In this document: positions 1 through 10,535 of the stretch, in pieces
Position numbering within the stretch: position 1 is the stretch's first letter
Layout: each line of letters opens with the position of its first letter
Assembly (NCBI GenBank): GCA_028386065.3
Contig: JAKUCV010002172.1
Location: 33,191 to 97,190, forward strand
Length of the DNA: 64,000 nt
Reading direction: 5' to 3'
Source: Turnera subulata
Lineage: Eukaryota; Streptophyta; Magnoliopsida; Malpighiales; Passifloraceae
The notes under the pieces: model-generated
The model's database searches: none
What the model was told of the DNA's origin: nothing
What the model saw: only the letters and a program-made list of their open reading frames with translations
Program-made: the position numbers and the translations under genes

Positions 1-2131
1 TTTCACCGATCAAAGTGGGTCGCACTTGATAGTGAGCCAAAAGTGCACCCATTTCAGAAACTTCAAATTGCAATCCTTCAACTAGCAACTTGTGCCAATC
101 CGCTACAGCAGATCTTCTGGTCATACCCAGGTGTGCAAGACTGCCCATCGATTTCCGACTCAACGCATCTGCCACTACATTAGCCTTCCCCGGGTGATAT
201 TTGATCACACAATAATAATCTTTGAGTAGCTCAACCCATCTACGTTGTCTAAGATTCAAATCCCGCTGTTCAAAGATATACTACAAACTTTTGTGGTATA
301 TGTAGATTTCGCATGGCTCCCCATAAAGATAATGGCGCCAGATCTTTAACGCAAAAATCACTGCTGCCATCTCAAGGTCATGTACCGGGTAGTTCTCCTC
401 ATTTTTCTTAAGTTTCCGGGATGCATAAGCTATTACTTTCCCATCCTGCATCAATACACAGCCCAGATCAACCCTTGAAGCATCACAATATACAGTGAAT
501 GTTCCATTTTCCATAGGCAATGCAAGAATTGGTGCGGTTGTTAATCTACGTTTCAGTTCCTGGAAGTTCCTTTCACACTCATCTGTCCATATAAATTGCA
601 CCCTCTTTTGTGTGAGCTTAGTTAATGGGGCAGCAATGCTAGAGAAACCATTAACAAACCGTCGGTAGTACCCGGCTAACCCAAGAAAACTTCGCACCTC
701 AGTTACCTTAGTTGATCTTGGCCAATTCACAATGGCCTCAACCTTCTGTGGGTCTACTCCAACACCTCCTTGGGAGACAACATGCCCTAGAAACGATACA
801 CTTTCCAGCCAAAATTCGCATTTTGAAAACTTGGCATACAGCTTCTCCTTCTGCAAGGTCTGCAACACCATCCGTAAGTGCATCTCATGTTCCTCTTTAC
901 TTTTGGAATACACCAGTATGTCATCAGTAAAAACAATCACGAACTTATCCAGAAACTATTTGAAAACTCGATTCATCAAGTCCATAAAAGCTGCCGGAGC
1001 ATTAGTCAACCCAAACGGCATAACCAAGAATTCATAGTGGCCATATCGGGATCTAAATGTTGTCTTTGGTACATCCTCAGCCTTGATCTTCAACTGATAG
1101 TAACCAGACCTTAAGTCAATTTTTGAGAAGTACTTAGCACCCTGCAACTGGTCAAACAAATCATCTATGCGGGGCAAAGGGTACTTATTTCGTACGGTCA
1201 GCCTATTCAACTGCCGGTAGTCAATACAAAGCCTCATTGAACCATCCTTTTTCTTTACAAATAACACTGGTGCGCCCCACGGAGACACACTAGGCCTGAT
1301 GAACCCTTTATCCAACAAATCCTGCAATTGTTTCTTCAATTCTCGTAACTCTGCCGGTGCCATCCGGTATGGGGTTATGGACACAGGTTCTGCCCCAGGT
1401 ATTAATTCAATACCAAACTCTATTTCCCGATCAGATGGTAGTCCGACTAAGTCATACGGAAATACATCAGGAAATTCATTGACAATAGGAACTTGTTCCA
1501 CAGATTTACCTGGCTCACTTACACTGTGCACCGAAGCCAAATACAAATATTCAGCTGATAATACTACCTTGGTTGCTTTTGCAGCAGAAATGAATTCAGG
1601 CAAGGACTTCACAAATTTCCCTTGGAAAACAAATTCTGTTTCACCAAGTGGCTTAAACTTAACCCGCTTATTTGCACAATCTACCTGTGCTCCATACCTT
1701 GACAACCAATCCATCCCCAAAATAACATCAAATTCGGCCATAGGTAAAAACATCAAATCTGCGAGCAAGTTGCGCCCAACAATGTATACATCACAACCCC
1801 GATACACATTCTCCACACATACTCGCTCATCAAGAGGGGTATATACAACCATCGGGGTATCTAACTTAGATGGAACTTTGGAGAAATACTTGGCAAAATG
1901 CAAATTAACAAATGAATGTGTGCAACCAGTATCAATTAAAGAAAGTGCCGGGCAAGAGCAAACTTTTAGTATACCTGTTACAACAGTGTTCAACGCCTTA
2001 ACATCCTCTTGGGTCAGGCAGAAAACACGGGCCTGCCCCTGGCTTGATTGTGTTTGCCCCGATCCTCTACCACCTCCACCTCGTCCCATGTTACCCTTGC
2101 CACGGGACATGGTTTGACTATCTGCTCGAGT
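1..2131 (-). pseudogene. pol: Ty3 pol: protease, reverse transcriptase, RNase H (broken, partial)
   Basis: Continues the gag frame. The aspartic protease motif LIDTG is at about 1925-1940. RT motifs follow: the KKKDGS and CIDYRQLN block near 1200-1250, MPFGLTNAP near 1000, and the catalytic DD of [10 protein letters not shown] near 910-935. RNase H starts with YCDAS near 490 and ends with ADALSRK near 180. The frame is broken only by in-frame TAGs, at 2132-2134 (Gag/Pol boundary), 956-958 and 281-283; each sits where CAG is plausible. One substitution in the catalytic box (T for the usual I) would not by itself abolish activity. Integrase is outside the window. Confidence 0.9.
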
Positions 2132-3352
2132 CTATCTCGGTGGTGGAGACACCACACTGCCTACAGAAGGCTGCAGACTCAATGGACATTCACGGGCAAA
2201 ATGCCCAGGCTGATGGCAAGTATAGCACACATAAGGAGGTACAGCCTGCATCACTTGGGAGCCACTACCTCTTCCAAATTTTGGCCTTGGTGCCGAACTA
2301 GCACCCCCACCAGATGTGCCCCATCCAGAATAGTTCTTCTTTTGTGCCCTCGACAGACTACCCCAATATCCCATCTGTACTCGACCACGGGTCTGACCAG
2401 CACCACTGAAAGTGCGTTGTTGCCCCTGGTTGCTACCTTGCTTAGCTCGCTGCTTACTCTCAGCTTCAGCTCTAATTTCCTTAGCTCGGGTCTCAAGTCC
2501 CCTAGCCTTATCAACTACAGTAGCGTAGGAATTGAACTCAAGGGCAGCCAAGGAGTTATACAAGTAACCTTGCAAACCATGAATAAAGCATCTGATCTTC
2601 CTTTGTTCGTCAAGAACCAAATGAGGAGCATATTTGGACAGTTTCACAAACATGAAATCATACTCTCCAACAGACATATCGCCCTGCCTCAAAGACTCAA
2701 ACTCATAGGCTCGTTCCTTCCTCACACTACGCGGCAGGAACCTATCAAGGAACATAGTACAAAACTCATTCCAGCTCCATTGTGGTGCTCCTGAAGCCCT
2801 CTCCCTCTTCTTGAATTTATACCAGTTATTTGCCTCATCCCCTTCCAATCGAAAAGCAGCCAAGTTTACTGCCCTGTGGTCTGTATAACCCATAGCTTCA
2901 CAACGTTTCCATATGGAATCAAGAAACCGTTGTGGATCCTCATTTTCCCCAGCAAAAAATGTAGGTGGATCAAGCTTCACAAAGGTAGCCAATGGCACCT
3001 CCAATCCCTGAGCCGTCTGAACATTTCCATCATGCTTTTCCTTTTCAGCTATCCAACCAGAAATAGTCTCAACAGCTCGATTTACACCTTGCAATCCAGC
3101 TTTCAAAGCCTTAACAGTGGTGTCATCCCTTTGGGCTGGATCAGAGTACTCATTCTCACCCACAACCGCATCCTCAGAGACAACTGGGGCAACTGGAGCT
3201 TTTCCCTTATCCACCTTCTGTCGAGCCACACGGACAGATTGCTCATCATGCACAATGTCCTCATCAACAACATCCTTCTCGAATTGCCTCTTCCCTAGTT
3301 TACCTGTGCACACAGCAAACAAGCAACACACATAGGAATCAGCACTCACCAA
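2132..3352 (-). CDS. gag: Ty3 Gag (capsid and nucleocapsid)
   Basis: Open frame of 406 codons. Gag forms the virus-like particle and binds the element RNA. The middle (roughly residues 120-290) has the retrotransposon Gag capsid pattern with conserved W, F and L positions. Near the C-terminus a CCHC zinc knuckle, CYTCHQPGHFAREC, lies at about 2185-2230. The first methionine at 3352 is only the first available; the true start may be further upstream because the leader is short and degraded. The frame ends in TAG at 2132-2134 and pol continues in the same frame, so Gag and Pol were probably one polyprotein. Confidence 0.82.
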   Translation of the reverse strand: MVSADSYVCCLFAVCTGKLGKRQFEKDVVDEDIVHDEQSVRVARQKVDKGKAPVAPVVSEDAVVGENEYSDPAQRDDTTVKALKAGLQGVNRAVETISGWIAEKEKHDGNVQTAQGLEVPLATFVKLDPPTFFAGENEDPQRFLDSIWKRCEAMGYTDHRAVNLAAFRLEGDEANNWYKFKKRERASGAPQWSWNEFCTMFLDRFLPRSVRKERAYEFESLRQGDMSVGEYDFMFVKLSKYAPHLVLDEQRKIRCFIHGLQGYLYNSLAALEFNSYATVVDKARGLETRAKEIRAEAESKQRAKQGSNQGQQRTFSGAGQTRGRVQMGYWGSLSRAQKKNYSGWGTSGGGASSAPRPKFGRGSGSQVMQAVPPYVCYTCHQPGHFARECPLSLQPSVGSVVSPPPR

Positions 3353-3426
3353 CCCTCGGTCTTAGCTTGATGGGTATTAATCCAATAACATCTATACCCT
3401 ATGCCCTAGCACAATTTAGTAACCAT

Positions 3427-3439
3427 GCTCCGCTACCAA
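3427..3439 (-). other. Primer binding site (tRNA-primed) of the Ty3 element
   Basis: Minus strand reads TTGGTAGCGGAGC just inside the LTR. It resembles the plant initiator-Met type TGGTATCAGAGC but differs at two positions. The identical core TGGTAGCGGAG follows the LTRs of copia B, C and D in this window. Confidence 0.55.
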
Positions 3440-3441
3440 GC

Positions 3442-5378
3442 TGTCATGCCCCCACAAGCGTAACCGGCCAGATGCCTAGTGGAACTAGCGTGCCAACAGG
3501 CACCCTCAGGCCTTACAAACAAAACGGCAGAAGTTTAAGACTTCGGCCATGTAAATAACGTTAAGTCGCACACGCTAGGGTAAAAACCACAAATTACAAA
3601 CTTTATACGCACACCAACACACATAAGAGGCAACCATACTGTTATCAGTTTACACACTTACACATCCAACATGTTACAAACCATGCCAAGGGCGCTAACC
3701 AACAAGCCTACATTAGTCTGGTTTATGTGAACATAATAGTGAAACCTAGCCAAGATTTTCTTAATACCCATCTTTAAGGATCCCTCCTGTCCGGGTCCTC
3801 CCACACCGGCTTACTCCTCTCTCCCAAACCTGAAAGTAAAGTTAAGAGAAAGGGGTGAGTTTACAACTCAGTAAGAAAGGAAATCATGTGTGGAATGCTC
3901 ATAATGCATGCAATGCTGAACATGAGCATCATCAAGTAAATTCCATAGCTTCCCTGCTTCCATCACCCCATTGACAGGGGAACAACGCTCTATGGTGACC
4001 ATGTAATCAGGCAATAGAGTTTGTATCGATTCTTTGCCAACAGCCCCAAGTACGAGGCATTCCGAGTCATGGGAAGTGCTCATGACTTGCTGCCCAACTA
4101 CACAGCCCCTAGTAGCCATTGTTTGTACCTGCTTTTAGAACCAAGCGGGCAGTGCCCTCCGCGAGGCTCTCCAACCCGTATTATGGCGCACAAAGTGCCC
4201 ATTAATCCATTGGTACGTACAAGCCCAACTTGCACTACCTGAACAATCAATTGGCCAATGATCCACATGATGCATGTGTATGCAAATGCAATGCACAGCC
4301 CCAATTTGTGGGCAGCAACTCAAGCCTTCACATTCAATAATTTCACTAGCATATCATAGCAACAATCAAGCACCCCAAGTGCACAACAAGGCAGCCATGG
4401 GCTTTCTGCCCAACAGAGAATGCAATCATAAGCATACCAAACACAAATTCCCAACTTACAGAAACTATGCCTCCCTAGGCGTTTCCTCCTTTTGAGGCTC
4501 CTTATTATCCCCTGCCATACAAGCAACTACATATCAGTCATAAGAACAATAGTCGTGGTTAACTAGTAAACACATGAAAAACACATCTTGTGCACTTGGC
4601 GCACCAATTGGCCAACTTTAGGCCAACTGGGCATCCCTTGGTGCACCAACACACACATAGCGTGTCATTAATTTCCCCTAAGCCACCAGAATTCCCTTGC
4701 TCGGGCTAATTGGTTTCCCTCAGAACCAATTATGCACCGGCAAGGTCAATAGGCTGCCATGGTGCCAATTACTAGCACTGAGCAGGCCAATTGTTGCCTG
4801 GAAGGTCAATTCCGCACCAAACCCTCAAGAATTCTACCTCCACTAACCTTCCAAGTTCCTATTCTTCTTAGTCCCTTGAACCCTCAAAATCCTCTAAGCC
4901 CTTCTGGTCACCACGAATTTGGGCAGCAGAATGAGGGGCTTGAGGTGCTTGCTCCCCTTTTTGTTGCATGGGCAAGTAGGTGACTAAGCAGCTACTTGCA
5001 AGCCCAGCAACTTTGGTGGCGACACCTCCTGCTTGCCCTCTTGCTTACCCAACAGGTTTGGTGGTAGCTGCTCTAGCTCCCTTTCCACCTCATGCTTAGG
5101 CCTGCAGCTTGGTGGCAGCACCTCATGCTTCTTTGCCACCTCCTGCTTAGGCCCTTTTAACCAGCCAGCACAAATTTACTACCTTCACTAACTTTCACCT
5201 TCAGTAACTTCGCCACACTCTTGGCAACTCTTAATTGGCTGCGCCCTTTGGGCAAAGGGTGCAGCTCTTGGCATGCCAATGGCACCAAAACGTGCCAATT
5301 GCACACTCACAGCACAATTGTGCTCCTATCTCGCACACACTATCCAAACCCACATTACATTATACTCGGGGCCTCACA
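3442..5378 (-). repeat. 5' LTR of the Ty3/gypsy element
   Basis: On the minus strand it starts TGTGAGGCCCCGAG at 5378 and ends GCATGACA at 3442, giving TG...CA ends and about 1.9 kb. The right boundary is supported because copia LTR sequence resumes immediately at 5379. The left boundary rests on a primer binding site three bases further on. The interior is non-coding; open frames here are short and I regard them as chance. The matching 3' LTR should lie left of the window. Confidence 0.6.
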
Positions 5379-5551
5379 GATGTAGTCCTATGTGGCGAAC
5401 CACTATAAATCGTGTGTCCAATTATCTCTAACCCTTCCTCCTTGTGTGTCAATTAGTTTGATCATTAGTGTTCTTAAACACAAAACCCAAACACATAAAC
5501 ACTTTGGCATCAGTGACACCAAATCGGGTTTAATCCGAAAAAGGCTAATTC

Positions 5552-5605
<54 letters not shown>

Positions 5606-5627
5606 TCTTAGCCACTTTGGGCCAACA
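5379..5627 (+). repeat. 3' part of a copia A-type LTR
   Basis: Near-identical to 14190-14433, the end of the A 3' LTR, and it shares A-specific bases (CATCAGTGACACC) that the B LTRs lack. It ends CCAACA at 5627. It contains an uninterrupted run of 50 C (5554-5603). Its left part was separated by insertion of the Ty3 element. Confidence 0.85.
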
Positions 5628-5935
5628 GAATATATTTTCTCTTCGCACACGTAGTGTTTTAGTTTTAGTATTGCTGCGAGAAGTGAGCAGTCATTCACCT
5701 TAAAAAAAAAAACTGTTGCCAAACACATCAAGTGGGGATTAGGCATGCTACCCCATTATTTTAACCGGCTTTATAAGGGCATGATACCCTAGGATTTTGG
5801 AGATTAGACGGGATGGACAGTGCTCATCTAATGATTTTTGACTATGGCATGGAATGTCCTGAGAAGATTCTTGACAAGGGGCATGATGTGCCCCGAATTT
5901 CGACCTGTTAGAGCTGATGTTTGTTGCAAGGGCAC
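5628..5935 (+). repeat. Direct repeat F, first copy
   Basis: About 308 bp closely matching 14434-14753, the sequence right of the A 3' LTR. It is non-coding and appears to be gypsy Y internal DNA. It ends in GGCAC, where the sequence jumps straight into mid-gag of copia A, so this is a rearrangement junction. The first part of the open frame that begins at 5917 is contributed by this repeat and is not gag. Confidence 0.8.
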
Positions 5936-5942
5936 TCGCTTC

Positions 5943-6951
5943 CTCACATGAGAGTGATTCCGAAAGTGACCCAGACGTTGCCTTAGTTACAAGAAAATTT
6001 GTAAAATTCAAGAAAAGGAGAAACCTCAAGAGTAGGAACTTCAGAGGTGTGATGGTTGATGAATCAAAGAAGGAGCAACCTTTGTGCTATGGTTGCAATC
6101 AACCCGGGCACATCAAGGCCGAATGTCCCAACATGCGAAAACCCAAGTTCAACAACTTCAAGAACAAGGGTAAGAAAGCAATGACTTCATGGGATGAGCT
6201 TGATTCAAAAGATGAATCGGATGAAGAGGAATTGGCAAACCTTTCTCTTATGGCACGAGAAGAAAAAGAGGTAAATCATTCCAACTCATCTAGTTTTTCT
6301 TTTGATGAACTCCATGATGCATATGAAGAGTTATTTGAAAGTTTTAAAGCCATGGTTAAGACAAACAAAACATTAAAAAGGAAGATTGAACTTTTAGAAA
6401 CTGAAAAGGAAGAGTGTATGGTAAAAAATGAAGAAATGGCTAAAAATTTGACCCTGACCAACAATGGCTTTGAAGACGCCAAAGCGGATAAAGAAACACT
6501 CGCTAAGTCACAAAAGGTTCTTGTGCAACAACTCGATACATGTAAAGAAGAGAATATAAGACTTGCACATGAAAATGTGGATCTAAACAAAATTGTGGAT
6601 TCTCTGAAAAGTATGCTTGAAAAGTTTGATCATGGTAGTAAAGATTTAGATTTGATTCTAAGTCAACAAAAACAAACATTACAAAAAGTAGGTCTTGGAG
6701 CTACACATCACATTTTCCAAGCTAAGCCTAACTATCTTCTAATACCCGAAATACTAAAGCATATCATCAGACTGAATTTGTTAGGACTGCATCTAGCCAT
6801 AACATCACTTGTCACTATTGTAATAAACATGGACACAAAATCAGAAATTGCATCTTTAGGAGAAAGACTTGTGCTATAAAATTTATGTGGGTACCTAAAG
6901 GTACCAAGACTAATTCACAAGGACCCAAGCTTGTTTGGGTACCTAAAACTT
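5943..6951 (+). pseudogene. gag: Copia A Gag, C-terminal two thirds
   Basis: Matches copy B from TCACATGAGAG onward. It carries the first CCHC knuckle, CYGCNQPGHIKAEC (about 6085-6130), then a Lys/Glu-rich coiled-coil stretch (about 6330-6660). A one-base loss near 6735 shifts the frame. A second knuckle, CHYCNKHGHKIRNC, is intact in the other frame at 6810-6851, followed by the WVPKGTK linker. The N-terminal UBN2-type capsid region is absent. Not functional as it stands. Confidence 0.85.
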
Positions 6952-9900
6952 GACATTGTAACAGGTCAATGGGGATGAGTGGGTGCTCAAGACATATGAC
7001 GGGTGATATGTCCAAGTTCTCAGCCTTAAATCCAAGAGGTAAAGGTTCTGTCACTTTTGGCGACAAATCGAAGGAAAGGTATTGGGTGTAGGCAATGTCG
7101 GTAAGGATCCAACCATTGAGCATGTGTTGTTAGTTCAAAATCTAAAATTTAACTTACTTAGCATAAGTTAGTTATATGACTGTGGATGCAAAGTAATTTT
7201 TGAATCTAACAAATGCTTAGTAACTAACAATGATGATAATCAAACTTTGCTTGTTGGTAAAAGAAAAGGAAACTTATATTCCATTAATATGGTTGATGTC
7301 TCTAATCCGGAAAACAAGCGCTTAAATGTTAGTACAGAAACAGCTGAACTTTGGCATAGAAGATTGGGGCATGCACATCATGAGCTTATTGCAAAACTTC
7401 AAAACAAGGAACTTGTAAGGGGACTACCTATGTTGAAGTTTGAAAAAGAGAAGGTATGTCATTCATGCCAAATTGGAAAGCAATTCAAAAGCTCATTCAT
7501 GCCTAAAAAGTGCATCTCCACTACCAAACCATTTCAGCTACTACACCTTGATCTCTTTGGACCTATTAAAGTGGTAAGTCTTGGAGGTAAGTGCTACACT
7601 TTTGTTATTGTAGACGACTATTCTCGTTTCATATGGGTCATCTTCCTCTCACAAAAGGACCATGCACTTTATGAATTCGATTCCTTGATAAGAAAACTCC
7701 AAAATGAAAAGGGTTATAAATTAGCCAAGATTAGGAGTGACCATGGTGGTGAGTTTGATAACCTTGTCTTTAATCATTTTTGTGATGAACATGGCATTGA
7801 GCATACATTCTCGGCTCCTAGAACTCCCCAACAAAATGGGTTAGTTGAAAGGAAGAATCGAACTCTACAAGAAATGGCTAGGACAGTGTTAAATGAACAA
7901 TCTTTGCCAACTTATCTTTGGGCTGAAGCAGTAAATACTGCTTGCTATATCCTAAACCGTGTAACAATTAGATCACAACTAGAGAAAACTCCATATGAGC
8001 TTTGGCATGATAGAAAACCAAACATTAGCTACTTTAAAGTTTTTGGGTCAAAGTGTTTTATACTAAATACCAAGGACTCCTTAGGTAAGTTTGATGCTAA
8101 ATCTGATGATGGAGTGTTTCTTGGATACTCAACAAGGAGTAAAGCATAGAGGGTCTATAATAAAAGAACTCTTATAGTTGAGGAATCAATACATGTTGTG
8201 TTTGATGAACTTGTGCAAACTAACAATGGTGTTGGTGATGAGAATCTGCTTAGTCAGGATAAACAACCTGGAGATATCCTTGTTGATAACCCAGAAAAAT
8301 CTGCTGAGATTGAAAAAGAGAAAGAAGTGGAAATTGCAAGTGCAATTCAAAATGAAACCCTTTCAAATTCTACACCATCTACTGTTCTTGACTGTTCGTC
8401 ATTAAAGGTGCCAAAAGGCCTGTCAACCTGTGACATTATTGGAGATCCATCTAAATGAGTAACCACAAGATCATCCTTGCACAATCTTAATTCCCAGCAA
8501 GCTTTTCTCTCAAAATTGAGCCCAAAAATGTCGATGATGCTATCAATGATGAAAATTGGGTGATGGCTATGCAAGAAGAGCTCAATCAATTTGAGAAAAG
8601 TGATGTTTGGGAATTAGTTCCTAGACCCACAAATTATCTAATAATTAGGACTAAATGGGTATTTAGGAACAAATTGGATGAGGCTGGAAATGTGACAAGG
8701 AACAAAGCTAGGCTTGTGGCACAAGGCTACAACCAATAAGATGGAATTGATTTGATGAGACTTTTGCGCCCGTTGCTCGTCTAGAGTCCATTCGGATGCT
8801 CCTTGCATATGCATCCTACAAATCCTTCAAGCTCTACCAAATGGATGTGAAAAGTGCCTTTCTGAATGGTGTAATCATGGAAGAGGTGTATGTGAAGCAA
8901 CCTCACGGATTTGAGAATTATGAGCATCCAAAGCATGTCTATAAGCTTTAAAAGACTCTATATGGACTCAAACAAGCTCCGAGGGCATGGTATGACAGGT
9001 TAAGTACATTTCTTCTCTCTCAAAACTTTGTTAGAGGTAAAGTTGATTCCACACTTTTTGTGAAACATCAAAATAATGACTTAATTATTGTGCAAGTCTA
9101 TGTTGATGATATATTATTCGGTGCTACTAATGATGCTCTATGTCAAGATTTTGAAAAACTAATGTACAGTGAACTCGAGATGAGCATGATGGGAGAACTG
9201 AACTTCTTTCTTGGATTCCAAATCAAACAATATGATGATGGCATCTTCATTGGTCAAACTAAATATACAAAAGAGCTACTCAAACGGTTTGGCATGTCAG
9301 ACGCCAAAGTGAGCCCAACCCCGATGAGCACAACAACAAAGCTTGATAAAGAAGAATCCGGTAAAGATGTGGACATTAATAAATATAGAGGTATGATTGG
9401 AAGTCTCCTCTTTCTTACTGCATCTAGACCTGATATTATGTTCAGTGTGTGCTTGTGTGCTCGCTTTCAAGCATGTCCTAAAGAATCTCATTTGAGGGCT
9501 ATTAAAAGAATCTTTAAATATCTAAATGAAACATCCTCTCTAGGTCTTTGGTATCCCAAGGTTGAGTCATTTAGTTTAATTAGATATTCTGACACTGACT
9601 TTGCTGGATGCATGCTGGATAGAAAGAGTACTAGTGGGACATGCCAACTCTTAGGAAATTCATTAGTTTCGTGGTCTAGTAAGAAACAAAATTCAGTAGC
9701 TACATCAACAACTGAGGCAGAGTATATAGCTGCAGGATCTTGTTGTGCACAATTACTTTGGATGAAACAAACCCTACTAGACTATAGTTTAAAGTTTGAA
9801 ACTATAACAATCTTATGTGATAGTTCTAGTGCCATAAACTTGACTAAAAATCCTATTCAACACTCTAGAACAAAGCACATAGAAATAAGGCACCATCTTA

Positions 9901-10043
9901 TTAGAGATCATGTGCTTAAGAGAGATATAACACTTGATTTTGTCACAACCGAGAGGCAGCTTGCAGATATATTCACTAAACCCTTGAAGGAAGAACAATT
10001 TGTAAAAATTCGGTTGGAGCTAGGTATGTGTAATGCACCTTAA
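6952..10043 (+). pseudogene. pol: Copia A Pol: protease, integrase, RT, RNase H (broken)
   Basis: Protease: a 14-bp deletion at about 6988 removes the DSG active site found in copy B. Integrase (7247-8149) is the best-preserved part: the GPI/HHCC zinc finger (GHAHHEL, CHSC), then the catalytic D in LDLFGP, D in SDHGGEF and E in GLVERKN. A TAG ends it at 8147-8149. RT has DVKSAFLNG near 8845 and YVDDILFG near 9100, with stops and frameshifts around 8455, 8738 and 8949. RNase H runs 9590-10043 and is open (TEAEY, ADIFTKPL). The TAG in LLSIS-stop-L near 7168 and the TAA at 8949-8951 also occur in copy B. Confidence 0.9.
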
Positions 10044-10535
10044 AATTCAAGGCTATCCAGGTATGTGCTTCTAACTCCTAATAACATGTGACATGCATTC
10101 AAAAGACACACACATCACTCTAGAAAATCCGAGCTATCATGGATGGTAAAGTGATAAGCCTGGAGGTCTACATAAAGTGGAAATCTGGTCAGGAAAGGAA
10201 TCTGGACGTTTTGTCATCGTCGGTGCCACTGCATGAGGAGATGATTTATTGAATAAAATAATATGCGCGGGCCTGACAGTGCAAGTGGATGGAAAAGCGG
10301 CTACAGTATTTGTTGGACAAAGTGCGTGATTGACAGGGAGATGACCGTTACCTAGCAGGTTATAAGGTTAAGTGTTATAGCTGCATTAAAACTTTCTATT
10401 ACCCATTAGATAAGAACGGCAACCCACCTCCACTACATAACCTCCTTCCTTATCCAACCTCACCTCACAACCGACTTTCTCGCCATCACTCCTACAATCA
10501 AAGTCTTCCTCGAATTAACTTATCAGTTACTTAAA
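10044..10535 (+). other. Spacer between pol and the third ORF of copia A
   Basis: About 490 bp of non-coding DNA, alignable with 26187-26462 plus 30555-30778 in copy B. In B the hAT element is inserted in this spacer. No further motif seen. Confidence 0.6.

Larger units (their letters stand above)
1..5378 (-). mobile_element. Ty3/gypsy LTR retrotransposon, cut by the left window edge
   Basis: Minus-strand element read right to left: 5' LTR (3442-5378), primer binding site, gag with a zinc knuckle, then protease, reverse transcriptase and RNase H in the same frame. RNase H ends near position 170 with the usual ADALSRK motif, after which the linker to integrase begins and the window stops. The RT block and the EFPDVFP/ELRELK spacer resemble chromovirus-type (Del/Tekay) elements; I infer the lineage, since the integrase chromodomain is out of view. 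The element interrupts an LTR of copia A: the copia LTR resumes at 5379 with GATGT, which would be half of a 5-bp target duplication. Confidence 0.88.

Noticed and set aside
1299..2117. Plus-strand open frames over the Ty3 element
   Set aside because: Antisense shadows of a clearly recognisable minus-strand gag-pol.
5392..5746. Open frames with long Pro or Gly runs over the C homopolymer (also at 14203-14460 and 21174-21486)
   Set aside because: They are translations of the poly-C tract of the SIRE-type LTR, not genes.
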